Shown piece by piece: positions 17,080 through 28,475 of a stretch of 61,236 nucleotides of DNA. Location of the stretch: positions 100,361 through 161,596 of the forward strand of contig MGOY01000036.1 of NCBI GenBank assembly GCA_001797275.1. Reading direction: 5' to 3'. A program made the translations under genes and the position numbers. The stretch is from Clostridiales bacterium GWF2_38_85 (lineage in GTDB: Bacteria; Bacillota; Clostridia; Oscillospirales; CAG-382). Numbering within the stretch: the first letter of the stretch is position 1; each line of letters starts with the position of its first letter. The notes under the pieces are model-generated. The model did no database searches. It saw only the letters and a program-made list of their open reading frames with translations, and had not been told where the DNA came from.

Positions 17080-18192
17080 CTATATTCTTGTTGCTTTGAA
17101 TATAAGGCAGGAATGGCCTTCAACTCTGAGCGTTGCTCCGCATTTGAACTCGCCTAAGTCCTTGTGGGCGATTACATCATACAGCTTAACTCTGTCGGTT
17201 ACTTCCCAGCCGCAATAGTCCCATGACAGTGCCATGTACTTCCAGTTTGGCTCGCGGTTGAATAGACCGAGTGCCATGGAGCCGTCCGCAAGCGGTTTTG
17301 CAAGTACATCGGAATAACCCGGGATTTTATATGCAGGAATTCCTGCATCATCCTGGTCTATGGCAATCAATTCTTTATTTTGAAGTATTTCTTTGACTTC
17401 AGGTGTGGTTTTTCTGACATCGTGTCCCATGAGGAGTGGTGCCGAAAGCATACACCAGAGTGCAAAGTGCGCCTGATATTCATTTGTTGTACATCCGCCG
17501 CCGATGTGACCGACATACCCTTGGCCGTTGAGCCCGACAACCATCATATCAGGATCGTTCCAGCCGGAAGGTCCTGCATATGCTTCAAGTCCCAACGCTC
17601 CGAAGCCAACCTTTTCGATCGATTCCCAGCTGTCAAAAATGTCGCCGGTCAGTCGCCACATATGAGCACCACAGCTGCGCATCCATTTCCAGACGCCGTC
17701 GTTGCCCCAACAACCTGAAAAAATTATATCCCTACCGGTTTCACGAAGCGCCTGTCCCATTCTGCGATACAGGTTGACATCGCTGCAGCCGGGTGTGCTG
17801 TAACAGAAGTCGTATTTGAGCAGGTCAATGCCCCACTCTGCGAACTGCTTCGCATCCTGTCTTTCATGACCGAAGCTGCCCGGGAAGCCCGCACAGGTCA
17901 TTGTTCCTGCATCCTCATATATACCGAACTTCAAGCCCTTTGAATGCACATAATCTGCAAGAGCTTTTATTCCATTCGGGAACTTTTCGGGATCGGGAAC
18001 TAAGTTTCCGTTCTCATCTCTGTCTCTGAGCATCCAGCAGTCGTCAATTGATACTATATCGTAGCCTGCATCAAGGAAGCCGTTTTCAACTATGTAATCT
18101 GCGGTTTCTCTGATCAGCGTATCGCTGACATTACCTGAAAAGGTGTTCCAGGAATTCCAGCCCATCGGTGGTTTTAATGCTATCATTGCCAT
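17080..18192 (-). CDS. Alpha-galactosidase, glycoside hydrolase family 27
   Basis: This 370-residue enzyme begins PPMGWNSWNTF and shows SIDDCWM (about 48-54), LKYDFCYS with the nucleophile Asp at about 128, and GWNDPDMMVVG with the expected acid/base region. These are family GH27 hallmarks for alpha-D-galactosidase or alpha-N-acetylgalactosaminidase. A C-terminal beta domain follows (about 285-370). No signal peptide is visible, so it acts in the cytoplasm on imported oligosaccharide. It lies 54 nt downstream of a FAD oxidoreductase gene, probably in one operon, which is unusual for a plain hydrolase. Substrate within the family cannot be fixed from sequence. Confidence 0.9.
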   Translation of the reverse strand: MAMIALKPPMGWNSWNTFSGNVSDTLIRETADYIVENGFLDAGYDIVSIDDCWMLRDRDENGNLVPDPEKFPNGIKALADYVHSKGLKFGIYEDAGTMTCAGFPGSFGHERQDAKQFAEWGIDLLKYDFCYSTPGCSDVNLYRRMGQALRETGRDIIFSGCWGNDGVWKWMRSCGAHMWRLTGDIFDSWESIEKVGFGALGLEAYAGPSGWNDPDMMVVGLNGQGYVGHIGGGCTTNEYQAHFALWCMLSAPLLMGHDVRKTTPEVKEILQNKELIAIDQDDAGIPAYKIPGYSDVLAKPLADGSMALGLFNREPNWKYMALSWDYCGWEVTDRVKLYDVIAHKDLGEFKCGATLRVEGHSCLIFKATRI

Positions 18193-18246
18193 GAAAAGTT
18201 TCTCCTATATTTGAATTTGCATAAAGTATTAAAGAATGCTTTTGTT

Positions 18247-19641
18247 TTAAACAACATAATCGGCGCCAAGCTCTATCATGCGTTCTCTGACCTTGACACC
18301 GTCAACCTCACGAAGAGCGATATTCTTGTTTATTGCCATTGCTGCAGCGATACCTGCCGCTTCACCGGAAGCACGCATTGTGGGCATAATACGCATTGAT
18401 GACTGTGCAAGGAACTCCGCACCGAGACAGCGACCTGCAACAAGCAGGTTATCAAAGCCCTTAACAACCAGCGAACGATACGGAATCTCATAGTATGGTT
18501 TGTCATCAACAGGCTTTATTTCATGGTCGAAATGCAGTTTTCTGCCATGAATATCGACCGGATAATTGGACTGAACGAATTTGTCATCAAATTTTTTTCT
18601 TGTCAGGCAGTCTTCTCCGGTGAGAACATATTCACAGACAACATTTCTGCTCTCACGGATACCGACCATAGAAGCAAATTCGGCAATATAAGCGTTTTCA
18701 TAGCCGCGGAAATATTTTTTATAAAATTTAAGCTGTCTGAATATTGCCTGTTTGCCCTTAAGCTGAGTAAAGTTCAGATGCTCGGGATTGGTTGCATCGA
18801 CATAATCGAAAAACTCTGGGTTGTTGAACGCAAGCGAATCTGCGCGTCCTGGAAGCGAAAACATCTGCCAGTAAAGCATATCATTCTCGATCAGATCGCC
18901 TGCGGCGATTGCTTCCTTGAATACGGTTGTCATCGTGTATTCTATGAGCCCTGTTACTGCCGCATAACAGTCCTTCGGAACAATACCGCAGTTTACTCCG
19001 GTTCTGTCAATCTGCTCCTGAAGGTATTTGCTGAACTCATTGCAGTCAATTCCTGCAATTATATATCTGAGTGATATAGGTTGATTCTTGCCTGTTTCCG
19101 GGTTGCCCTTTGTATATTCCGCGCCTGCGCGGACACAAAGGTCTGCGTCACCCGAACAGTCGATGAAAATCTTGCCTTCAACAACCGTGCGTCCGGTTTT
19201 GTTCTCAACAATAACACCTGCAAGATTGCCCTTTTTGTCTTTAACAGCATCGCAGAAATATGTGTGATACAAAATTTTTACTCCTGCTTCCTCGCACATT
19301 TCTTCAAGTACGATGCTCATTATTCTGGGATCAAATGCTGCTGGATTGGGTGTTCCGTTGGATTTTGTTGCACCATATTCCATCAGCTTTGCAAAAATAC
19401 GTCTTGCGATAGATGAACATGCCGGATTGCCGGGGATGCCGACACCCATGTTCGGACAAACAAGTCCGTTTGTCGAGCTGCCGCCAAGTGAGCCGAACTG
19501 CTCAACTATTATAACGCTTTTACCTTCCTCAGCTGCCGCAATGGCTGCAACAGCACCTGCTGTACCGCCGCCGACAACAATTACATCGGCTGTGTATGAA
19601 ACCGATAATTCTTTTTGGGGTTCAATATATGTTTTGCTCAT
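18247..19641 (-). CDS. FAD-dependent oxidoreductase paired with GH27
   Basis: The protein is 464 residues from the ATG at 19641, which has CGGAG about 7 nt upstream; an in-frame extension to 19698 lacks a ribosome site. The N-terminal Rossmann motif reads VIVVGGGTAGAVAA, ending in the acidic IIVEQ. FIDCSGDADLCVRAGAEY and LLVAGRCLGAE near the C-terminus complete the FAD-binding fold typical of the FAD_oxidored family. Substrates of that family are mostly unknown. Being upstream of an alpha-galactosidase in the same transcript suggests oxidation of a sugar or glycoside-related alcohol. That is inference only. Confidence 0.85.
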   Translation of the reverse strand: MSKTYIEPQKELSVSYTADVIVVGGGTAGAVAAIAAAEEGKSVIIVEQFGSLGGSSTNGLVCPNMGVGIPGNPACSSIARRIFAKLMEYGATKSNGTPNPAAFDPRIMSIVLEEMCEEAGVKILYHTYFCDAVKDKKGNLAGVIVENKTGRTVVEGKIFIDCSGDADLCVRAGAEYTKGNPETGKNQPISLRYIIAGIDCNEFSKYLQEQIDRTGVNCGIVPKDCYAAVTGLIEYTMTTVFKEAIAAGDLIENDMLYWQMFSLPGRADSLAFNNPEFFDYVDATNPEHLNFTQLKGKQAIFRQLKFYKKYFRGYENAYIAEFASMVGIRESRNVVCEYVLTGEDCLTRKKFDDKFVQSNYPVDIHGRKLHFDHEIKPVDDKPYYEIPYRSLVVKGFDNLLVAGRCLGAEFLAQSSMRIMPTMRASGEAAGIAAAMAINKNIALREVDGVKVRERMIELGADYVV

Positions 19642-19790
19642 ATATACTCCGTTTCTCCGATGATAAAAGATAGAATTGATGCCATCCTCACCGGTCAAAT
19701 GGCGTTAGTAAAATTTCCAACCTATCTCGAATGATAACATAATATAACTTTGAATTCAATAGAAATACGAAAAATGTTCTGATTTATTAT

Positions 19791-21833
<2,043 letters not shown>

Positions 21834-21948
21834 TTATTATTTTATCAAATATTTTGGATATATAAAACCTATTATATTTTATATTCAATAAAAGAGATAG
21901 GATAATAAGGCTATTCATACTTTTTATGGCTTTTTTCGTGTATTTAGT

Positions 21949-22001
21949 TTAATATAGTATATATGTTGCAATTCCCTATTAGATGTGATATACTATATTA
22001 A
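21949..22001 (+). promoter_or_regulatory. Promoter enclosed by a perfect 14-bp inverted repeat, for the glycosyltransferase gene
   Basis: TTGCAA (21966-21971) and TATACT (21989-21994) are spaced by 17 nt. The arms TTAATATAGTATAT (21949-21962) and its exact complement (21988-22001) flank the -35 box and cover the -10 box. This is a plausible operator for a dimeric repressor. Confidence 0.6.
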
Positions 22002-22039
22002 GTATTAAACCCTGTTAATTTTCAACGGAGGTGCATTAG

Positions 22040-23143
22040 TTGAAAAATATACTTTTTATCGGCATCGATATGCGTTGCGCTGGTACTGAAAAAAGCTTTC
22101 TGTCTTATCTTAAAAGATACGATAAAACACAATACAATATTACACTTCTTCTTGCAAAAAAGCAAGGAGAACTGCTTGATAAATTACCCGATTATATCAA
22201 CATAATTGAGATGCCCAAGCCATACGGCAATTTATTTCTGCTCAATAAAGACGATGCTACTACGGTAATATTCAGAGATATTTTACCTCATCATCCGCTG
22301 GTTGTATTCAAATTATTATCGGAAATATACGATATAAAAGTGAAAAAGCAGGGATCAAGAAAGATGGAGCTTTGGTATAAGCTGATGCAGCTGATACCGC
22401 CGCTCGAAGGACATTATGATGAAGCCTTTGCATACTGGGGCGAAAAAACAATGTTCTATATGCTCGAAAAAGTCAGTGCGGATTACAAAATAAACCGCCA
22501 GCATTTTTCATACGAAGGTACACCATATGCACAACCGCTTTATTATGATGCTTATAAAAAATGCGACAGGATTGAACATGTCGCAAAGGTTATAAATGAT
22601 GAATTTCAAAGGTTGTTCCCCGATATTGCCGATAAGGCTGTTTTTGTACCTAACACAGTTGACAATAATGAAATAAAATGTCTGTCTGAAAAAGACGGTG
22701 GATTCACCGATACCGATTTTCATGGTAGGCGAATACTGACAATTGCAAGACTTTGCCCGCAGAAAGGGCTTGATGCCGCCGCAAAAGCAATCAAGCTGCT
22801 GACACGCTGTGTCAATGTCAGATGGTATATCATTGGTGAAGGTATCGACAAGGAAAAGCTTGCTGAATATGCCGTTGAAAACGAGATTGAAGATAAAATC
22901 ATCTTTCTCGGACAGATTGAAAATCCGTATCCATATATAAAGCAATGCAACCTGTACCTACAACCATCCAGATATGAAGGTATGCCGATCACTGTCGAAG
23001 AAGCAAAAATACTTGAAAAGCCCATTGTTGCCTGTGATTATCTATCTGCAGAAGAACAGCTAAAGGATTATGATAATTCTATTATCTGCAAGCTGAATGA
23101 AATAAGCCTTTGTGATGGAATTCTAACATTGTTTAATATCTGA
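22040..23143 (+). CDS. Family 4-type glycosyltransferase
   Basis: This 367-residue GT-B enzyme uses a TTG start at 22040 with GGAGGTG 8 nt upstream. The N-terminal half carries the acceptor domain (FIGIDMRCAGTEKSFLSYL). The C-terminal half has TIARLCPQKGLDAAAKAI, WYIIGEG, IIFLGQIENPYPYIKQCNLYL and PSRYEGMPITVEEA, the GT4 donor-binding E-x7-E pattern. It transfers a nucleotide-sugar glycosyl group, probably to a surface polysaccharide or lipid. It stands alone on the plus strand with its own promoter. Its last 21 nt overlap the 3' end of the convergent TIM-barrel gene. Confidence 0.88.
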   Translation: MKNILFIGIDMRCAGTEKSFLSYLKRYDKTQYNITLLLAKKQGELLDKLPDYINIIEMPKPYGNLFLLNKDDATTVIFRDILPHHPLVVFKLLSEIYDIKVKKQGSRKMELWYKLMQLIPPLEGHYDEAFAYWGEKTMFYMLEKVSADYKINRQHFSYEGTPYAQPLYYDAYKKCDRIEHVAKVINDEFQRLFPDIADKAVFVPNTVDNNEIKCLSEKDGGFTDTDFHGRRILTIARLCPQKGLDAAAKAIKLLTRCVNVRWYIIGEGIDKEKLAEYAVENEIEDKIIFLGQIENPYPYIKQCNLYLQPSRYEGMPITVEEAKILEKPIVACDYLSAEEQLKDYDNSIICKLNEISLCDGILTLFNI

Positions 23144-23992
23144 TTTCAATGCTTTCTGATACAGTCTTTTCATTTCGAGTGCGTCCTCAGTCATTGTGCC
23201 GTCCGATTCACAGATTATCGTCGGTGTAACACCAAGCGATACAATCGCTTCTGCAAGCGGTTCGAATTCAGGTCCGTAGGTGCTGTCTTCAAAGGTCAGA
23301 TGCTTTTTCTCTCCCATTTTTGTGAATTCGATTTTTGAGAAATGGCAATGCAGCTTCATTGCATACTCAGCATCCAGACCTTTGGAAATTCTGTCAAAGA
23401 CATATTTATAATCATCGGCGTTGAAAAAGCGTCCCTGCTCTCTGGCATTCATATGTCCGAAATCAACCACGGGTTCAAGTCTTTTATCGACTTTACATAG
23501 CTCAATCACCTCGTCAAGTGTACCGAGTTGGTTGAGCTTTCCCATTGTTTCAAGCCCGATTTTAACCTTGTAATCGTGATTATCGAGTGCAAACACAGCA
23601 TACTCTATTGTTTTTCGTGCGAACTTCATTGCTCGTTCGCGTGATATTTTTGCACATGAACCTGTATGAACAACCATAACTCTTGCGCCGAGTGCTTCTG
23701 CTGCTTCGGCGCTTTTTAATATATATTGAACACTCTTAATTCGAATTCCCTCGTCCTCTGAAGATAGTGATATAAAATACGGCGTATGCAATGACATAGC
23801 TATCCCATATTTTTTTGCTTCTTCGCCGATTGCTTCAAGTGTTGCTGTTGATGCGGTTATACCGTTGCCTCCTTCGTACTCATATACATCAAGTCCAAGG
23901 TCATTAAGCCATTTAGGTGCCTGCTGTGTTTTTTTGAATCCCTGATCATAAAACAGTTGTGCATTACCTCCCGGCCCGAATTTTGCGTTCAT
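23123..23992 (-). CDS. TIM-barrel protein of the endonuclease IV/sugar-phosphate isomerase superfamily
   Basis: This 289-residue protein has metal-site runs at the expected order in an AP-endonuclease-2 type barrel: MSLHTPYFISL, MVVHTGSC, IGLETMGK, PVVDFGHMNA, LHCHFSKIEF and IICESDG. It could be a deoxyribonuclease IV-like repair enzyme or a sugar isomerase/epimerase; sequence alone does not decide. It sits 7 nt after yqeG in a minus-strand run. AAGGTAG precedes the ATG. Confidence 0.75.
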   Translation of the reverse strand: MNAKFGPGGNAQLFYDQGFKKTQQAPKWLNDLGLDVYEYEGGNGITASTATLEAIGEEAKKYGIAMSLHTPYFISLSSEDEGIRIKSVQYILKSAEAAEALGARVMVVHTGSCAKISRERAMKFARKTIEYAVFALDNHDYKVKIGLETMGKLNQLGTLDEVIELCKVDKRLEPVVDFGHMNAREQGRFFNADDYKYVFDRISKGLDAEYAMKLHCHFSKIEFTKMGEKKHLTFEDSTYGPEFEPLAEAIVSLGVTPTIICESDGTMTEDALEMKRLYQKALKSDIKQC

Positions 23993-23999
23993 ATATTCA

Positions 24000-24500
24000 C
24001 TACCTTCTTTTATTCTTGTATATCGTTATAAAAGGCTTCTCGAGTGTTCTTTTGAAATTAAAAAATAAGTTTTCTTTTGGTTGTATGGGTTTAACAATGA
24101 TACACCTAACTCCTGCACGATGTGCTGAAAGGCAGTCGGTGAAAATCTGATCGCCGACAAACAGCACCTCTTCTCTATTAAGCTTCATATGCGTTATACA
24201 ACCCCTGACACATCTGCTTGAGGGTTTACCTGCGTTATGCTGTGCGTAATAACCAAAACAATCGTTGAATTTTTTTACGCGTTCAAGGTTATTATTTGAC
24301 ACCAGCGTAATTTGTATTCCGCTGCTTTCAATTTTACGCAGATGTTCGGTCAGCTTCCGGTTTGCTATAGGTTCGGAATATGGGACAAGCGTATTATCAA
24401 TATCAAGCACCAACCCCCTGATACCTATGTCCTTAAGAAGCTCAGGTGTCACATCATATATATTGTCAAACATTATATCGGGTACAAGGTTGTTCTTCAA
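24000..24500 (-). CDS. yqeG: YqeG-family HAD phosphatase
   Basis: This 166-residue HAD IIIA-type phosphatase has the nucleophile motif GLVLDIDNTLVPY with aspartates at 33 and 35, the threonine/serine strand TLVSNNN, and FVGDQIFTDCLSAHRAGV as motif IV. The start is TTG at 24500 with AGGGAG upstream. The family is conserved in Firmicutes and related to mitochondrial phosphatidylglycerophosphate phosphatase. The substrate here is not established. Confidence 0.9.
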   Translation of the reverse strand: MKNNLVPDIMFDNIYDVTPELLKDIGIRGLVLDIDNTLVPYSEPIANRKLTEHLRKIESSGIQITLVSNNNLERVKKFNDCFGYYAQHNAGKPSSRCVRGCITHMKLNREEVLFVGDQIFTDCLSAHRAGVRCIIVKPIQPKENLFFNFKRTLEKPFITIYKNKRR

Positions 24501-24551
24501 TTTGATTTTACTCCCTATATATTTTTAGGGCAGATAATATCCACCCCATGT

Positions 24552-24992
24552 TTATTTCGAATATTTCTCAGCCGCTGCAACTGCAAGCATATCACAACGC
24601 TCGTTGTATTGATGGCCGTTATGTCCTCTCACCCAAATGAACTTTACCTGGTGTACTTCAAGCATGCGCAGCAGTCGTTCCCAGAGGTCAACATTAAGCG
24701 CAGGCTTCTTATCAGCCTTTATCCAGCCTTTATTCTTCCAGGCGTAAACCCATTTTTTTGTTATCGAGTCAACAAGATATTTTGAATCGCTGTACAGGTT
24801 CACATTGCAGGACTCTGTCAGTGCTTCAAGCCCGGCGATCGCAGCCATCAGCTCCATGCGGTTATTTGTCGTCTGTTTTTCACCGCCTGACAGCTCTTTT
24901 TCTTTGCCGTTATATTCTAATATTGCACCGTACCCGCCTGCACCCGGATTTCCCTTGCAAGCACCGTCAGTATATAAATTGATTTCCTTCAT
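24552..24992 (-). CDS. rnhA: Ribonuclease HI
   Basis: This 146-residue RNase H1 has all catalytic residues: Asp9 ([11 protein letters not shown]), Glu47 (NRMELMA), Asp69 (YSDSKY), His124 (VRGHNGH) and Asp134 (ERCDMLA). It degrades RNA in RNA-DNA hybrids. Its ATG overlaps the stop of the upstream DnaC-like gene (ATGA), indicating coupled translation with a replication gene. Confidence 0.95.
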   Translation of the reverse strand: MKEINLYTDGACKGNPGAGGYGAILEYNGKEKELSGGEKQTTNNRMELMAAIAGLEALTESCNVNLYSDSKYLVDSITKKWVYAWKNKGWIKADKKPALNVDLWERLLRMLEVHQVKFIWVRGHNGHQYNERCDMLAVAAAEKYSK

Positions 24993-25951
24993 TTTTGCTC
25001 CGAATCTTTTTTAAGCCTTCTTACATCATTACCATATAATCTTAAAATTTTAAATTCACCGAATAACCTTGAGCATATTCGATCGTCATATCTTTTCCGT
25101 ATCTCATCGCTGCTTAAGTTTGTATTCAACAGAAGCGATCTTCCGTTTATTAGCCGCGTATTTAATAAATTGTATATTACGGAAATCCTGAATTCATTCA
25201 GGTATTCGCTCCCAAAATCATCACATATTAAAAGCTCACATTCCATTATCTGATCGATTGCATGGGTGTCATATCTTTGGAACTTGTCCAATATATTGAC
25301 CATAGCATAATATAAAACATTGCAGCCGCCTTCAATTGCCGCTTTTGCAATTGCAGAAGACAGATGAGTTTTACCAAGACCGGTTCCGCCGGCGATCATT
25401 AAATTTTCTGTTGTTTTGCAAACCTTTCTTGAATATTCCTTGCAATATTTCACGCAATTTTCTAAATTTTCTCGGGGAGTGGTACCGTTTTCACTTTTTC
25501 CTGAAGCAAAGTTTATATTAAAATTTTCGAAGGTTTTATCTTCAAAGGCTTTGCCTAACCCTGCTGACATATAGTTTTCTCTGTTAAGTTCACGCTTGAA
25601 GCATTCGCACATATTCAATCCGACATAACCGCTGTCATTGCATTTATTGCATTCGTATCGAATATCCGAATAATCAAGAGAAAATCCGTTTTTTGCAAGT
25701 ATTTCATTCCGCTTTTTCTGTAATTCCAGATTTCTGATTTTCAATTCTTCAATAAGCTTATCAAGCTCTTCATTGTTGGATAGTGCTGCATCCATTATCC
25801 TGATACCGGTTGATGCAAGCTCGAAATCGATTTCTTTTATTTCAGGGAATTTTTCGTGTAAAAGATAACGGCGTGCGTCTGCAACGCGTTCAGCATTTTC
25901 GCGCTTCAGAGAAAATTTTTCGGATATAACCGAATAACAGTCATTTGCCAT
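24989..25951 (-). CDS. DnaC/DnaI-like helicase-loader ATPase
   Basis: The protein is 320 residues. A helical N-terminus (about 1-110) leads to a four-cysteine zinc site ([17 protein letters not shown], about 119-135). The AAA+ core follows with Walker [12 protein letters not shown] near 188, Walker [12 protein letters not shown] near 245, and a sensor 1 NTNLS. This matches IstB/DnaC-type loaders of the replicative helicase in Firmicutes. It lies directly behind a DnaD-domain gene, supporting a primosome role. GAGGT lies 8 nt before the ATG. Confidence 0.88.
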   Translation of the reverse strand: MANDCYSVISEKFSLKRENAERVADARRYLLHEKFPEIKEIDFELASTGIRIMDAALSNNEELDKLIEELKIRNLELQKKRNEILAKNGFSLDYSDIRYECNKCNDSGYVGLNMCECFKRELNRENYMSAGLGKAFEDKTFENFNINFASGKSENGTTPRENLENCVKYCKEYSRKVCKTTENLMIAGGTGLGKTHLSSAIAKAAIEGGCNVLYYAMVNILDKFQRYDTHAIDQIMECELLICDDFGSEYLNEFRISVIYNLLNTRLINGRSLLLNTNLSSDEIRKRYDDRICSRLFGEFKILRLYGNDVRRLKKDSEQK

Positions 25952-25974
25952 CTGTGATACCTCACTGCTTAAAC

Positions 25975-26913
25975 TTAAAACTTAACGACCGCGGAATTAA
26001 AGAAATCGTCGAAATCAAATGTATTATTTTCGAAATGCTTATGCTTTTCTTTATAGCTTTCAACATCTGTCTTTGCCTGTTGATATGTTGTTACTCCTTC
26101 GCTATACCAGCGCTCAAGGATAGCGTTTATGTAATTCATATTATACTTCTGCAGCTTGTCTACTGTGATATCATATGCAAGTTCAACCATTTCGAATTGA
26201 TACTGTCTTTCTTCAAACCATGTTGAAAAGGTTGTCTTTTCTTTCGAGGACAGTCCTCTGTCTGCAATTCCGGCAAGCTTTCGGAATTTGGTTACATTAT
26301 CATTCAAGCTTCTGCGAACAGCCATATAGTTTTCGAGCTTTTCGTAAGTATCGATTCCCTGATCCTCAAACATACTTATTGCTGTTTTAACAAGATAGTT
26401 CATTGCTTTTCTGTCATTCTCGACACAATATTCAACAATCCCATACAAAAGCTCAACAGATATACCTATATAATCATATAGATAGAAAAGTGAATTTATT
26501 TCATTCTTATTCAATGCTGCTTTTTCAAAACGTTCGGCAACATAGTTGCCCAATAATTTGAACTTGTTATCCTCGTTAACCTTTTTTGCAAGCAGGTCAG
26601 GCTCATAAGTCTGGATTGTATTAACCTTTGTTGTCGAAACCTTTTTCGGTGTTTCAAGCTGTTCTCCGTCAAGAGCGATCAGCTTTGCACCGCGCCAATA
26701 GCTGAGTGCAGCTTCAAATTCCTCACGCTTGATTTTAAGCTCGTTACACACCTCATCATTGTCGAAGCCACAGCTGTTTGCACATAGATATATAATAACA
26801 CGAAGTTCGACAGCACTCGCTGAATTAATGTAGCTCAAAACCTGTTTGGGAAGCAGTATACAGTTGTCGATTGCGCTTGTAAACTTGCGTTTGCCATCAA
26901 ATTCCTGTTCCAT
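25975..26913 (-). CDS. DnaD-domain primosome protein
   Basis: This 312-residue, mostly helical protein has a winged-helix-like N-terminus (VELRVIIYLCANSCG, GFDNDEVCNELKIKREEFEAAL). A DnaB_2/DnaD domain occupies about residues 120-190 (ISVELLYGIVEYCVEN, MNYLVKTAISMFEDQGI), and a second similar segment lies at about 215-290 (WFEERQYQFEMVELAYD, YINAILERWYSEGVTT). Such proteins remodel DNA at the origin and recruit the helicase loader, encoded next. AAAGGATG precedes the ATG. Confidence 0.85.
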   Translation of the reverse strand: MEQEFDGKRKFTSAIDNCILLPKQVLSYINSASAVELRVIIYLCANSCGFDNDEVCNELKIKREEFEAALSYWRGAKLIALDGEQLETPKKVSTTKVNTIQTYEPDLLAKKVNEDNKFKLLGNYVAERFEKAALNKNEINSLFYLYDYIGISVELLYGIVEYCVENDRKAMNYLVKTAISMFEDQGIDTYEKLENYMAVRRSLNDNVTKFRKLAGIADRGLSSKEKTTFSTWFEERQYQFEMVELAYDITVDKLQKYNMNYINAILERWYSEGVTTYQQAKTDVESYKEKHKHFENNTFDFDDFFNSAVVKF

Positions 26914-26939
26914 TTATCTATACATCCTTTAATTATTAA

Positions 26940-27374
26940 TTATGAGGCTATATTGCCCTCCTCCGGGATTACGGTGTAGGTTACTCTGTTTCTCTCGAAC
27001 ATAGTGCCTCCGTAAGAAATACTATAATCTATGAGAAAACAACCGCCCTGTTCGGTAAGCTTGCTCTCAAGGTGTTTTGTTATTGTATTCATCTGTATCG
27101 TGTTGATGTTGTCGCTAAAGGTGCCAAAATAGCTTCTGCCCTCTTCAAAGACAAGCTGCGAGCTTATCTGTCCGGAACGATTTACGGTTATCATTTTTTC
27201 AAAGACAGCAATTGTGTTATCGGTGAAATTGCTTCTATACTGTATTATATAACCGTTGTCGACCTTCTGAAGATCACCCTTGAAGCTTAGATCTGAGGTT
27301 TCGGTATTACCATCATCGGCACTGTACATTGATATACTTTCGGTTTTCAATCTGATATCAACCGGTATTTTCAT
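26940..27374 (-). CDS. DUF1934 family small beta-barrel protein (YwiB-like)
   Basis: The protein is 144 residues from the ATG at 27374, which follows AAAGGACGTAATACTAATA, a variant of the window's recurring start signal; an in-frame extension to 27455 looks non-coding. Features are LSFKGDLQKVDNGYIIQYRS and GTMFERNRVTYTVIPEEG, typical of the lipocalin-like DUF1934 fold. No enzymatic function is known. It sits 26 nt before the DnaD-domain gene. Confidence 0.78.
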   Translation of the reverse strand: MKIPVDIRLKTESISMYSADDGNTETSDLSFKGDLQKVDNGYIIQYRSNFTDNTIAVFEKMITVNRSGQISSQLVFEEGRSYFGTFSDNINTIQMNTITKHLESKLTEQGGCFLIDYSISYGGTMFERNRVTYTVIPEEGNIAS

Positions 27375-27530
27375 TATTAGTATTACGTCCTTTCCTTGAG
27401 TCTTGCGTTCCCATATAGGGACACAAAAACACATTAAAAAAGTGCGGTTGTGCATAGCCCAATACGGATCCTGCAGTATGCTCCATAAGCAGTTTTTTAT
27501 TTTAAAAGTTTTACTTTCAAATTATCTCCT

Positions 27531-27632
27531 ATACTAATTCTATTTAGAAACAGTGATAAAATTAGAGAAAAAGTCTTTACTGTATGGACTTTTTCGAGAA
27601 ATTTTTTCTACTGTTTATTATAGAAATAGTAT
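27531..27632. repeat. Palindromic element, ATACTAATT subfamily, copy C
   Basis: The terminal repeats begin ATACTAATTCTATTTAGAAA on the left; reading inward from the right end (27632) gives ATACTATTTCTATAAT. Both arms then carry AAACAGT. AAAAAGTC and GACTTTTT form the inner stem around CTGTA. It lies between murI and the DUF1934 gene. Confidence 0.75.
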
Positions 27633-27650
27633 TATTAAGCAAAGAATCAA

Positions 27651-28460
27651 TTAATTATAATTCTCAATATCAATAAGCTCAACGCTCTTTATATCGTCTT
27701 GCATGAATACCGATGCCTTGCCGAGAAACTCTTCGCTTCCGTCGCTGACATAATACTCGGTTTTGCCTTCTGTCGGCGAAATCAATCCATCGGTTTCGAG
27801 CGTTTTTTTCATCCGTTTTGCTGCTTCTTCACCGCTGTCGATAAGAACACTGCGATAAAACAGCTCCTTCAGAACGTCAGCAAGCAGGATATAATGCGTG
27901 CAACCAAGAATAACCGCATCAGGTTTCTGAGCTGCAATTTCGAGCAGATATTCCGCAGCAATCATACGCTTGATTGAATAACCGCAGCGCAGCTTATTCT
28001 CAACAAGAGGCACAAACATCGGACACGCTTTTGATATTATTTCTATCCCTCTATATTTTGAGTTTATATATTCCTCGTATTTTTTACTGCCGACAGTCGC
28101 GCTTGTACCGATAAGCAGAACCTTACCATTGCCGCTCATTGCAACTTCGCATGCTCTATCTGCCGATGCTTCAACAACCCCGACGATCGGAATATCGGTC
28201 GAAGCCTGAAGCTCGTTTATTGCGTTTGATGATACTGTACCGCAAGCTACAAGAACCGCCTTGACCCCCTTTGATACCAGAAAAGCAAGATCGCTTTTTG
28301 CATATCTAACAATTGTCTGCCTTGAACGGGTTCCATACGGCAGTCTTGCGGTATCACCGAAATATATTATATTTTCCTCCGGCAGCAGCTCATGCAACTT
28401 TGATACAGCCGTCAGCCCACCGAGTCCGGAATCAAAAACACCGATTGCATTGTTTTTCAT
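27651..28460 (-). CDS. murI: Glutamate racemase
   Basis: The protein is 269 residues from the ATG at 28460. It has GVFDSGLGGLTAVS, GDTARLPYG, the first catalytic Cys at 73 (VACGTVSSNA) and the second in ILGCTHYILL (about 183). It makes D-glutamate for peptidoglycan. An in-frame ATG 12 nt upstream overlaps the ribosome site, as at several genes here. It follows ddl directly, so two cell-wall precursor genes are together. Confidence 0.96.
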   Translation of the reverse strand: MKNNAIGVFDSGLGGLTAVSKLHELLPEENIIYFGDTARLPYGTRSRQTIVRYAKSDLAFLVSKGVKAVLVACGTVSSNAINELQASTDIPIVGVVEASADRACEVAMSGNGKVLLIGTSATVGSKKYEEYINSKYRGIEIISKACPMFVPLVENKLRCGYSIKRMIAAEYLLEIAAQKPDAVILGCTHYILLADVLKELFYRSVLIDSGEEAAKRMKKTLETDGLISPTEGKTEYYVSDGSEEFLGKASVFMQDDIKSVELIDIENYN

Positions 28461-28475
28461 AATTTTGACCATTTC

